From positions 1 through 43,885 of the forward strand of contig JAUNNN010000012.1 of assembly GCA_030531435.1 (NCBI GenBank): DNA of 43,885 nucleotides. The letters run 5' to 3'. The notes beneath the pieces were generated by a model. That model ran no database searches. It was not told the origin of the DNA and saw only the letters and a program-made list of their open reading frames with translations. Shown piece after piece: positions 16,172-24,347 of this stretch. The translations under genes and the position numbers were made by a program. How positions within the stretch are numbered: position 1 is the first letter of the stretch; the number at the start of each line of letters is the position of its first letter. This stretch comes from Lachnospiraceae bacterium (GTDB lineage: Bacteria > Bacillota > Clostridia > Lachnospirales > Lachnospiraceae).

Positions 16172-17056
16172 TTACTGTTCTCTGTTAGATTTAACATTAG
16201 GAATATAGAAATCTGGATGTTCTCCAAGCCATGTGTTCTGAGGCATACACTCTAACATCCACATATCATCTTTTTCAATTTCAAAATCAAAAACATTCAT
16301 ATTTTCCTGCATACGAGAGATTGTTTTACTCTTTACTACAGGAATTACACCATTCTGAATTTGATAACGAATAAGAACCTGTGATACAGTTTTTCCATAT
16401 TTCTTTGCAAGTGATTCAAAGAAATCACGATTCTTATCATTGTTACCATTATTATTTCCTCTTCCAAGAGGGCTCCACGCCTGAGGAATAATACCATTTT
16501 TCACTGCATACTCTCTGGCAAGGTACTGGCTGTAGCCTGGATGAAGTTCAAGCTGGTCTACAACTGGTTTTATTTCACAACAGCTTAAAATGTTATCAAG
16601 ATGGTGTGGTAAATAGTTTGAAAGACCAATGTTTTTTACAAGTCCCTTCTTAACTGCATTCTCCATTTCCTTCCAGCAGTTTTTTCCTGTTTCTTTCCAA
16701 TTTTCATCATCCGCAGCTTTTGGCCAGTGACTTAAATATAAATCAATGTAATCTACACCAAGTCTTTCTAGTGAACGATTAACTGCATCAGGGACTTCAT
16801 TCATTTCATCAATCCATACTTTAGTTGCAATAAAAAACTCACTTCTGTCTATTCCGCTTTCCTTTATAGCTTCTCCTAAAGCACGTTCCGATTCATATAA
16901 AGATGCTGTATCAAAATAGCGGTATCCAGCTTCAATAGCATCCTTTATCATCTGCTTCTGTACCTGTGGCTGATTAAATGGAATATATGTTCCAAATGCA
17001 ACGCATGGAATTTTATTACCATTATTTAAAGTATATGTGTCATTAATTGAATTCAT
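16172..17056 (-). CDS. aldo/keto reductase
   Basis: A 294-residue NAD(P)H-dependent carbonyl reductase with a complete catalytic tetrad: D49 (FDTASLYESE), Y54, K79 (ATKVW) and H110 (YLSHWP). QAWSPLGRG and VIPVVKSKTISRMQEN are the cofactor-binding segments. It probably reduces an aldehyde or keto intermediate, plausibly one released by the aldolase that follows. An AGGAGG ribosome binding site and a promoter (17091-17119) precede it. It is divergent from the dehydrogenase at 17286. Confidence 0.9.
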   Translation of the reverse strand: MNSINDTYTLNNGNKIPCVAFGTYIPFNQPQVQKQMIKDAIEAGYRYFDTASLYESERALGEAIKESGIDRSEFFIATKVWIDEMNEVPDAVNRSLERLGVDYIDLYLSHWPKAADDENWKETGKNCWKEMENAVKKGLVKNIGLSNYLPHHLDNILSCCEIKPVVDQLELHPGYSQYLAREYAVKNGIIPQAWSPLGRGNNNGNNDKNRDFFESLAKKYGKTVSQVLIRYQIQNGVIPVVKSKTISRMQENMNVFDFEIEKDDMWMLECMPQNTWLGEHPDFYIPNVKSNREQ

Positions 17057-17090
17057 ATCTATAACCTCCTAGAAAACTTCCTTAATAAAT

Positions 17091-17119
17091 ATTTTATCAA
17101 GAATTATTACTAATCTCAA
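17091..17119 (-). promoter_or_regulatory. promoter of the reductase-aldolase operon
   Basis: Minus strand: -35 TTGAGA (17119-17114), 17-bp spacer, -10 TAAAAT (17096-17091). Confidence 0.6.
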
Positions 17120-17200
17120 TTTATAAAGCAAAAGAGTATGTATTTTTTTATCGACTACTAAGAATCTGTAAATTATAATAAAAAAGTAGACATTTTATGC

Positions 17201-17221
17201 ATTAATCCACAAATTAATCCA
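17201..17221. repeat. direct repeats in the divergent sugar-locus promoter region
   Basis: ATTAATCCA occurs at 17201-17209 and 17213-17221, 12 bp apart, between the divergent reductase and dehydrogenase genes. It could be a regulator site; a TATAAT at 17175-17180 may be the rightward -10. Confidence 0.35.
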
Positions 17222-17285
17222 GAAAAATGATGATGAATATATTGGAAAATATGGCTATTGTATTTAATCAGAAAGGAGAAACTGT

Positions 17286-18320
17286 ATGATTAAAATTGCA
17301 ATGTTTGATACTAAGCCCTATGATGAGACATCATTTGAAAAAATCAGACCAGAAAATGTTGAAATAACATACTACCCAGTAAAGCTTAATAAAGATAGTG
17401 TTGCTCTTGCAGCAGGAAAAGATGCTGTGTGCACATTTGTAAATGATACTGTTGATAAGTATGTTATAGATAAGCTATGCGAATTTGGTGTCAAGCTTGT
17501 GGCTCTTCGCTGTGCTGGGTTTGACAGTGTTGATGTAGAAGCCTGCTATAATCGTATAAAGGTAGTAAGAGTTCCTGCTTATTCACCAGAGGCTGTAGCA
17601 GAACACGCAATGGCACTTATTATGACTTCTGTAAGAAGAATTCATAAAGCATACAATAGAACAAGGGATTTTAACTTCAGCCTAAATGATTTAGTTGGAT
17701 TTAACCTTCACGGGAAAACCGTTGGTGTTATTGGAACAGGAAAAATTGGAAAAGCATTTGTTAATATTTGTAATGGCTTTGGTATGAATGTTTTAGCATA
17801 TGACATGTACCCTGCTAATGACCTTAATGCAAAATATGTTGAAATGGATGAACTTCTTTCAAAGAGTGATATTATTTCACTTCATTGTCCATTAACAGAT
17901 GAAAATAAACATCTTATCAATGCAGAAACTATTGAAAAGATGAAAAAGGGTGTAGTGATTATAAATACATCCCGAGGTGGTCTTATTAATACTAAAGATC
18001 TCCTTGATGGTTTAAAATCAAGAAAAATTGGCGCTGCCTGCATAGATGTGTACGAAGAAGAAGGAAGTCTGTTCTTTAATGATAAATCAGGGCATATTCT
18101 TGATGACGATATAATGGCAAGACTTCTTTCTATGCCAAATGTTATAGTTACTTCTCATCAGGCATTTCTTACAGATGAAGCTCTTGGAAATATTGCTGAT
18201 ACAACAATTAACAATATAAATCTATTTTTTGAAAAAAATGAGCTCCCTAATGAAGTATGTTATAGATGTGAGAACTTCAGTCAATGCAGTGCTACAAATT
18301 CAAGAAAATGTAAGCAGTAA
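17286..18320 (+). CDS. D-lactate dehydrogenase-like 2-hydroxyacid dehydrogenase with four-Cys tail
   Basis: A 344-residue NAD-dependent D-2-hydroxyacid dehydrogenase. The Rossmann motif GTGKIG is at 150-155; the catalytic set is R230 (NTSRGG), E259 (YEEEG) and H291 (TSHQAF). RCAGFDSVD and the FF...N pattern resemble fermentative D-lactate dehydrogenases, which reduce pyruvate to D-lactate. Unusually, the protein continues past the normal end with C325, C328, C334 and C342 (CX2CX5CX7C), a pattern that could bind metal or sense redox. An AAAGGAG ribosome binding site precedes the start, and a PfkB kinase follows 21 bp on, suggesting that lactate or a related acid is handled in the same pathway. 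Confidence 0.9.
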   Translation: MIKIAMFDTKPYDETSFEKIRPENVEITYYPVKLNKDSVALAAGKDAVCTFVNDTVDKYVIDKLCEFGVKLVALRCAGFDSVDVEACYNRIKVVRVPAYSPEAVAEHAMALIMTSVRRIHKAYNRTRDFNFSLNDLVGFNLHGKTVGVIGTGKIGKAFVNICNGFGMNVLAYDMYPANDLNAKYVEMDELLSKSDIISLHCPLTDENKHLINAETIEKMKKGVVIINTSRGGLINTKDLLDGLKSRKIGAACIDVYEEEGSLFFNDKSGHILDDDIMARLLSMPNVIVTSHQAFLTDEALGNIADTTINNINLFFEKNELPNEVCYRCENFSQCSATNSRKCKQ

Positions 18321-18341
18321 TAAGGTTGGAATTTTATAATT

Positions 18342-19433
18342 ATGAAGAAAAAAATTATTTCCGCAGGTCATATATGTCTCGATATTACTCCTGTATTTCC
18401 TGCTGAAAAACAGTACAATCAATTAAATGATATATTGGAGCCAGGAAAACTCATCAATGTAGATGCAGCAAATGTGAACACAGGTGGAAGTGTGGCAAAT
18501 ACGGGACTTGCATTAAAAATTCTTGGCGAAAATGTCGAGCTTATGGGAAAAGTTGGTAACGATGCCTTTGGTAATATGATTGCCGATATTTTAAGCAAAT
18601 ATGGGGCTGGTGGTCTCATTAAGGATGAAAACAGTTCAAGCTCATACTCCGTAGTCCTTGCCATTCCAGGAATTGACAGAGTATTTCTTCATAACCCAGG
18701 TGCGAATGACACTTTCACAAATTCAGATATACCTGAAAACAGTTTAAATGATGCTGCGCTCTTCCATTTCGGTTATCCGCCATTAATGAGGAGCATGTAC
18801 TTAAATGATGGGGAAGAGCTTGTCAAAATATTTAAAAGAGTTAAAGAAAAAGATATTGCAACAAGTCTTGATTTTGCCGCAATTGATCCTAAAGCTGAAT
18901 CTGGAAAGGTTGATTGGAAAAGTATTTTAAAAAGAGTTCTTCCATATGTTGATTTCTTTGTACCAAGCTTTGAAGAATTATGCTTTATGTTAGATAGAGA
19001 TAATTATAACCGCCTTGCATCAATGGGTGGTGATATGGCAGAGAACATTAAGATAGATGAAGATGTCAAACCACTTGCAGATGAACTTATGTCCATGGGA
19101 TGTAAGGTTGTTTTAATCAAATGTGGCATAAAAGGAATATATTATAAAACAGCAGATATTGATACTGTCCAAAATATAGGACATAATCTGGAAGTTGATT
19201 ATAAGATCTGGTCAAATAAAGAAGGTCTTCAGCCTTGTATTAAAGCAGAAAAGGTATTATCCGCAACTGGCGCAGGAGATACAAGCATTGCTGCTTTTCT
19301 TGCATCAGTACTTGCTGGTAAAACTCCTGAAAAATGTGTTGCACTTGCTGCAGCAGAGGGAGCATGTGCAGTAACGACCTATGATGCACTTAGTGGCCTT
19401 AAGCCTATTTCTGAATTAGAAAAAATGATATAA
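18342..19433 (+). CDS. PfkB-family sugar kinase
   Basis: A 363-residue ribokinase-family kinase. It has the N-terminal substrate motif NTGGSVANTG (~46-55), the central GKVGNDAFG, and the C-terminal TGAGDTS with catalytic base D313. It phosphorylates a sugar or sugar acid with ATP, and its length and an insertion around residues 215-240 are a little longer than ribokinase. It follows the dehydrogenase on the same strand and ends at a strong terminator. The natural reading is kinase then aldolase (15301-16146), but the sugar is unknown. Confidence 0.9.
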   Translation: MKKKIISAGHICLDITPVFPAEKQYNQLNDILEPGKLINVDAANVNTGGSVANTGLALKILGENVELMGKVGNDAFGNMIADILSKYGAGGLIKDENSSSSYSVVLAIPGIDRVFLHNPGANDTFTNSDIPENSLNDAALFHFGYPPLMRSMYLNDGEELVKIFKRVKEKDIATSLDFAAIDPKAESGKVDWKSILKRVLPYVDFFVPSFEELCFMLDRDNYNRLASMGGDMAENIKIDEDVKPLADELMSMGCKVVLIKCGIKGIYYKTADIDTVQNIGHNLEVDYKIWSNKEGLQPCIKAEKVLSATGAGDTSIAAFLASVLAGKTPEKCVALAAAEGACAVTTYDALSGLKPISELEKMI

Positions 19434-19463
19434 AAAAAGCTCTCCATAATGGAGAGCTTTTTT
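19433..19463. terminator. bidirectional terminator after the sugar kinase
   Basis: GCTCTCC (19439-19445) pairs with GGAGAGC (19451-19457), with a loop of five bases, flanked by an A run to the left and a T run to the right. It serves both the kinase and the convergent chemoreceptor gene. Confidence 0.92.
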
Positions 19464-19473
19464 GTATTTATAA

Positions 19474-20091
19474 TTATTTCATGTCATTCATTACTTTAAC
19501 TATATCTGTAATAAGAGTCTTAATCTTTACACTACTCTCTGACATTCCAATAGCAAGCTTCTGAACTTCGTTTGCAACTACTGCAAATCCCTTACCAGCT
19601 TCGCCTGCTCTGGCTGCTTCAATTGAAGCATTAAGTGCAAGAATCTTCTGACGTCCAGCATAACCCTGAACTACATCTGTTTCTGCTTCAATATTTGTAA
19701 CCTTCTGTGACATTTCAGCAATACCACTTTCAAGATTTGAAATAAGCTTGCCATTAACATGTGTGTTGTAGCAATTTCTAACATACATGTTTATAACATC
19801 ACCAAGAAGCTCTGATGCCTTACTAATCTGGTCTTTTGATTTTGCTTCTTCTTCATCAGCAACAACCTGTCCACCAGTAACACTACCAAGAACTGTTCCA
19901 TCTTCAAGAGTAACTGGAATATCAAATGTTGTGTTCTTAGCAAATTTGTCAGTATCCTCTACGAAGTTATAACATTCACTTATTTTCTGTTCCTCTGCAT
20001 CTAATGCAACTGCTGCAAGTCCAGTAGATGATGCCCAATTAGACATTATCTCCTCAAACTTTTTCATGTTACAGAAATCCTGAATAACCAT
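19474..20091 (-). CDS. miniature soluble chemoreceptor, PocR-like sensor plus truncated MCP signalling tip
   Basis: 205 residues, no membrane helix and no HAMP. The N-terminal ~90 residues look like a PocR sensory domain ([20 protein letters not shown] and [20 protein letters not shown]), a fold that binds small metabolites. The C-terminal part has the conserved methyl-accepting chemotaxis hairpin tip: [19 protein letters not shown], then [11 protein letters not shown], but only a short stub of the coiled coil remains on each side. It probably feeds a cytoplasmic metabolite signal to CheA/CheW. An AAGGAGG ribosome binding site and a promoter (20163-20192) show it is its own unit. Confidence 0.82.
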   Translation of the reverse strand: MVIQDFCNMKKFEEIMSNWASSTGLAAVALDAEEQKISECYNFVEDTDKFAKNTTFDIPVTLEDGTVLGSVTGGQVVADEEEAKSKDQISKASELLGDVINMYVRNCYNTHVNGKLISNLESGIAEMSQKVTNIEAETDVVQGYAGRQKILALNASIEAARAGEAGKGFAVVANEVQKLAIGMSESSVKIKTLITDIVKVMNDMK

Positions 20092-20162
20092 TTCCTACTT
20101 ATCCTCCTTGACCCTCAACACCTTATTTATATGATAATAAAGTATATCCACATATATGATTC

Positions 20163-20192
20163 ATTATACAGCAAATTTTAGACTATATACAA
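20163..20192 (-). promoter_or_regulatory. promoter of the mini-chemoreceptor gene
   Basis: Minus strand: -35 TTGTAT (20192-20187), 18-bp spacer, -10 TATAAT (20168-20163). It resembles a housekeeping promoter and not a flagellar sigma-28 promoter. Confidence 0.6.
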
Positions 20193-20201
20193 GTACTTGT
20201 G

Positions 20202-21269
20202 TTATCTATTTTTTAATGTTTTTATTTGTTTTACACATAAAATCAAAATAGTTTCAAGTATAAATACTGTTATCAGTGTTACTGTACAGAATAATAATTT
20301 CTTTGATTCATTGATATTTTTGGTAATGAACATCGCAAAAAGGAGTGAAATGTACATTATATAGCAGTCCATGTGTGTCGCCATAATTGTAAGAGAATTT
20401 TTGCCATAGAAGCGTATTAATTTGAATACTTTTATCTCACTTATGCCTTCAAAAGACATGCTTATAAATATAACAGCAATAGAACCTGCAACAGAATTAA
20501 ACAAAAATAGAAATGGATTTCCTAACATTAAGAAATGGAAGTCAACAATGCCATTTATCTGGCTTGTCCAACCTATTAATGCGAGTATACAGATTCCAAT
20601 TAGTGCCATTAGTACTGGCTTAACTTTACTGGTAAAATCTAACTGCTTAACTAATAAAATGTATAAATAGTATCCTGTGGCAAGATAAAACATTGCAAAA
20701 AATGATCTTATTACCATAACAAAAAAGAAGAACAATTCAGACATGAACATGTTATCGCTAAAGGACATTCCCATAAGACCATTTAGCTTATTTAATCCAT
20801 ACATAATGATTGTAAGTATTATTACTAGGGATATCGTAACCTTATGATTTGTTTTTCTTCTAAGGAAATAAAACATTAGACATGCAAAAAACATTGCAGG
20901 CAAGAACCACAATACTGAATTACCATATAAGCAAATCGTATAATAAGTGTTCTGGATTATATTTATCCAACTTACTGTATCTGTAAGATACATAAATACT
21001 ATTTCCAAAACAAGAAAAAGCACAGAATATCCAATGTAAGGTACTGCTATTCTTTTGAGTTTGCCCTTTATATATGATGATACAGGCTTATTTTCTTCAC
21101 CTGTTGCTGCCATTAGCATGCCTGAAATCACAAAAAACATAGGCATATGAAATGACACAATAAAGAAACGAATGGGTGAGCTTATATACTCAAGATGTCC
21201 CATTACTACAAGGATAATACCTATTCCCTTTGCAATATCAAAATAGTTAATTCTTTTACTTTCCATCAT
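20202..21269 (-). CDS. membrane acyltransferase (acyltransferase 3 family)
   Basis: A 355-residue polytopic protein with about ten helices. The N-terminal signature YFDIAKGIGIILVVMGH carries the conserved His, followed by FFIVSFHMPMFFVISGML. Family members acylate (often O-acetylate) glycans or lipids at the membrane. It is the last gene of the leftward run from 24172, 23 bp after the gene at 21293-22288; no clear ribosome binding site precedes the double ATG. Confidence 0.85.
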   Translation of the reverse strand: MMESKRINYFDIAKGIGIILVVMGHLEYISSPIRFFIVSFHMPMFFVISGMLMAATGEENKPVSSYIKGKLKRIAVPYIGYSVLFLVLEIVFMYLTDTVSWINIIQNTYYTICLYGNSVLWFLPAMFFACLMFYFLRRKTNHKVTISLVIILTIIMYGLNKLNGLMGMSFSDNMFMSELFFFFVMVIRSFFAMFYLATGYYLYILLVKQLDFTSKVKPVLMALIGICILALIGWTSQINGIVDFHFLMLGNPFLFLFNSVAGSIAVIFISMSFEGISEIKVFKLIRFYGKNSLTIMATHMDCYIMYISLLFAMFITKNINESKKLLFCTVTLITVFILETILILCVKQIKTLKNR

Positions 21270-21292
21270 TTTATTGTGAGTTTTTCAGTATT

Positions 21293-22288
21293 TTATTTAC
21301 GTCTAAATACAATCCAGTTCTGTGAATATGGAACTGGAATATTGAACATGTTCTTTATTTTACCTTCTGTATTACGTATCCAGGAGTAGTTCCAGCCACT
21401 ACCCATATCCATATACATTGCATCCTTAACACCAAGCTTTATTATTTCACTTCTGAAATCTTCAAGGAACATTTGCTTTTTATTATCAATAATACAAAGC
21501 TTACCATTAATCGTTGTCAGTGTTCTGAAGCATCTATATCTTGTAAATTTAAAGGTTGCTGGCTTTCCATCTTTTATAATCATAAACTGTTCAAATCCAA
21601 CACCTTTTTTATCACATGCCTTTCTTATTTCATCATCTGCATTATCAAATGAGAATTTAATCTCACCGTCACAATATGTAAAGGCACTTAATTCATCATG
21701 ATCATAGCCTTCATAATATTCCCCATTACAAGTATGATCTCCAACAAGATTCATATGAGAAAAATCAAGAGTTCTCTCCTGATGAAATAACGCACCAGCA
21801 CAGAATATAATATCCTCTTCTTTTTTGGATGGTCTGTCTTTGAAAACAAGCTCTACACTATCGAAATTTGGAAAATAAATATAGAAATTATCAGTCTCAT
21901 AAATGTAAGTTCCATCTGCTGCTTCAACAGCGTCCATATCGATTTCTGATATGTCACCATATGCATCCGCTTTCATTTTATTATGATACTGAGTAGTCAT
22001 GACCATTGCGATAAATAGTAATGCCACAACAGAAAAATATGACATTAATCGATTAATTTTAAGAACAATTTTTAGAATTTTATTTGTTATAGGCTTGTCA
22101 TCTTCAATATAGAACACCAATCCTAATATCTGACCACATGCTAAAAGTGTCATTAGATAATTAAGTGATTTAGTACCATCATCTATTAAATAAAGCATTG
22201 TAAGTGCTGCAACATATATAAATGAAGACAACAAATAGTGTATAGCATTTTTGGCATTTTCATTAGCCACAGAAACTTTGTTATCCAT
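21293..22288 (-). CDS. membrane protein with phosphodiester-glycosidase-like domain
   Basis: 331 residues. Three to four membrane helices fill ~1-105, then an extracytoplasmic domain to the end. The C-terminal ~70 residues (RTLTTINGKLCIIDNKKQ, LGVKDAMYMDMGSGW and NWIVFRRK) resemble NAGPA-type phosphodiester glycosidases, which cut sugar-1-phosphodiesters; the resemblance is moderate. The start is set at 22288 because GGAGG, encoded by the last codons of the upstream gene, lies 7 bp before this ATG; its stop TAG ends one base earlier. Likely role: cell-surface glycan editing. Confidence 0.6.
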   Translation of the reverse strand: MDNKVSVANENAKNAIHYLLSSFIYVAALTMLYLIDDGTKSLNYLMTLLACGQILGLVFYIEDDKPITNKILKIVLKINRLMSYFSVVALLFIAMVMTTQYHNKMKADAYGDISEIDMDAVEAADGTYIYETDNFYIYFPNFDSVELVFKDRPSKKEEDIIFCAGALFHQERTLDFSHMNLVGDHTCNGEYYEGYDHDELSAFTYCDGEIKFSFDNADDEIRKACDKKGVGFEQFMIIKDGKPATFKFTRYRCFRTLTTINGKLCIIDNKKQMFLEDFRSEIIKLGVKDAMYMDMGSGWNYSWIRNTEGKIKNMFNIPVPYSQNWIVFRRK

Positions 22289-22289
22289 A

Positions 22290-22901
22290 CTATACCTCCA
22301 TATCAATTGCAGTCATTAAATCACAATGACCTATTACTACAAACAAAACACCTTCTGCAAAGGTTGTACACACGTAGCTGGCTATTACCCAAAAATTCAA
22401 ATCCAGGAAAAAGTTAGAGAAAATCTGAATTGTAAACATAATGAATAGCATGATAGTAGACGCTTCATTAACTGCAAGCTTCGTAAGGCCGTTTATATGT
22501 TTAACATTTATTGAGAAATGGTTGTATATCATAACACATTCCAAAAACAGAATAGTCATGCTAATACAAAGATAAACACTTCCTTTATATCCCATCATTA
22601 TGAACTTATCGACGCTTAATGTCATAAGCTCTCCAAGGACATGATTTGCCTCTCTATATAAAATACAGAAGAGCAAACCAGAAGCAATTCCGCTCATAAC
22701 ATATATATTTCTATGTCTGTATGACCTATAAAGACCAATTAGTAGCGCTGTTCTAAGAATAAGCTCAAATAGCGAAAACGAATCTAGTACATTTGCTCTG
22801 TTATCACAAAATAATACTATAAATATTAAAACAGCTTCCATAGCAATACCTATGGAATATGTTTTTTCATTAAAGAAAAATCTTTTTACTGAACCTCTCA
22901 A
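22290..22901 (-). CDS. multi-pass membrane protein of unknown function
   Basis: 203 residues with about six hydrophobic helices and short loops; no motif recognised. An AAGAGG ribosome binding site precedes the ATG. Its last codons contain the Shine-Dalgarno of the next gene, so the two products are made together and probably interact. Confidence 0.65.
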   Translation of the reverse strand: MRGSVKRFFFNEKTYSIGIAMEAVLIFIVLFCDNRANVLDSFSLFELILRTALLIGLYRSYRHRNIYVMSGIASGLLFCILYREANHVLGELMTLSVDKFIMMGYKGSVYLCISMTILFLECVMIYNHFSINVKHINGLTKLAVNEASTIMLFIMFTIQIFSNFFLDLNFWVIASYVCTTFAEGVLFVVIGHCDLMTAIDMEV

Positions 22902-22973
22902 ATCATTAAACCTCTTACTTTATTATAATTACACACCCTGCCCAAAAGTACATTCCGTACTAAAAAGAAAAAC

Positions 22974-23234
22974 TTATTTTGAAAATATATTAAGAAGACC
23001 TGATATACTTTTCCCCTGCTCAATAATTTCTTTTTTATTCATTCTGAGATAATGCTCAAGCCCTTCAATTTCTTCATCCGTAAATCCATCGTTTTTTGAA
23101 ATAACGCATTCAGGAACACTACCTTCACATATGTCGTTGCCACGCTCAAACTTAATGGAAATCATTGGTTTATTGTCTTTTGTGACAACCGATGTATACG
23201 TCATCTTCATTTCTTCATTTGGATTAAGCGCCAT
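22974..23234 (-). CDS. small hypothetical protein
   Basis: 86 residues, soluble, with two Cys (DICEGSVPECVIS) and a helical C-terminus (FTDEEIEGLEHYLRMNKKEI). A GAGGA ribosome binding site is present. It lies 35 bp after the KPR-like gene and 72 bp before the membrane protein, so it is part of the leftward run. Function unknown. Confidence 0.6.
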   Translation of the reverse strand: MALNPNEEMKMTYTSVVTKDNKPMISIKFERGNDICEGSVPECVISKNDGFTDEEIEGLEHYLRMNKKEIIEQGKSISGLLNIFSK

Positions 23235-23269
23235 AAATTTTCCTCATAAAATATACATAAAGAAATTGA

Positions 23270-24172
23270 TTAAAAACTAAATGCCTCAGAAATCATCTTG
23301 TAAGTAGGGACATCAACACCATATTTCTCACCAAGTCTTACTACCTCGCAGATAAGTCCATCCCATTCAGATGATTTTCCTGCTTCGATATCACGTTGCA
23401 TTGAAGTTGATGCACCTTCTGTAAGATTATCAAGGATATTTGTGTTTGTCTTAACCATATCTTCGCCAAAATCAATACCCATTGCCTTAGCAAGTGCCTC
23501 TATTTCTTTAATCAATGCAATAAAAGTATCTCGCTTTTCTCCAGGAACCTGCATAGGACCAGCTGCAATATTATAATATTGACCGCAGGCTGCCGCTGGT
23601 GAAACATATGAGAACTTTTTAAGTGCATCTCTTTGTATATTATCTGAAAGAAGTGGAGTAATATTACTGTCTGCAAGATCTTTTTCAACAATTTCAAGTC
23701 GTGCATCATATTCAGAAGCATTACGAACTCCAAACACAACTCTAAAAATCGCACCATTCATCTGTATACAACCATACTCTTTTATCTGAGATGCTACATA
23801 AATACATCCATCAGTTACAAGTATATTTGGAAGCTTCTCCTGCATCTTCCCACCAGTACCATAAATATTAAGGATAGGAATAACAATGGTGTCCTCTTTA
23901 GCTACCTTTCCAATAAAACTAATGGCGTCCTCTATTGAATAGCCCTTTACGCAGACAAAAACTACATCTGGTTTGTCATTATAGTTATCCATGTCAAATG
24001 CTGGAATCATAGTAGTAAAACTACCATTAGGAGTCTCAATTGTAAGACCTTTATTCTGAATTGCTTCAAGATGTGCGCCACGAGCAATGATAGTAACATC
24101 CTTGCCAGCTTTATGCATAAATCCACCTATGCATCCGCCCGTTCCGCCTGCACCTATTACCAAATATTTCAT
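23270..24172 (-). CDS. ketopantoate reductase (KPR/PanE)-family oxidoreductase
   Basis: A 300-residue NADP-dependent reductase. N-terminal Rossmann motif GAGGTGG (7-13), VCVKGY, and the C-terminal ApbA domain with the catalytic-type Lys (LKKFSYVSPAAA) and an end similar to TSMQRDIEAGKSSEWDGL. True PanE makes pantoate for coenzyme A; many paralogues reduce other 2-keto acids, and no panB or panC gene is nearby, so a paralogue is quite possible. It is the first gene of the leftward run, with an AAGGAGA ribosome binding site. Confidence 0.82.
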   Translation of the reverse strand: MKYLVIGAGGTGGCIGGFMHKAGKDVTIIARGAHLEAIQNKGLTIETPNGSFTTMIPAFDMDNYNDKPDVVFVCVKGYSIEDAISFIGKVAKEDTIVIPILNIYGTGGKMQEKLPNILVTDGCIYVASQIKEYGCIQMNGAIFRVVFGVRNASEYDARLEIVEKDLADSNITPLLSDNIQRDALKKFSYVSPAAACGQYYNIAAGPMQVPGEKRDTFIALIKEIEALAKAMGIDFGEDMVKTNTNILDNLTEGASTSMQRDIEAGKSSEWDGLICEVVRLGEKYGVDVPTYKMISEAFSF

Positions 24173-24302
24173 ATATGCCTTCTCCTTAAATGTTTATGAA
24201 TTTTTATTTTTACGTGCCATTATATAAATAGCTATATAAAATTTTACCTTAAAACTGGCTAAATTGGTAGCACTAGATAAAATCGTGGTAAGTACAAAAA
24301 AT

Positions 24303-24332
24303 CCCTCCTTACTGGTTTCCCAGTAAAGAGGG
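24303..24332 (-). terminator. terminator of the coiled-coil surface protein gene
   Basis: A 13-bp stem with one mismatch: CCCTCCTTACTGG (24303-24315) with CCAGTAAAGAGGG (24320-24332), then a run of six T on the minus strand. Confidence 0.9.
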
Positions 24333-24347
24333 TACATATCAACATTA

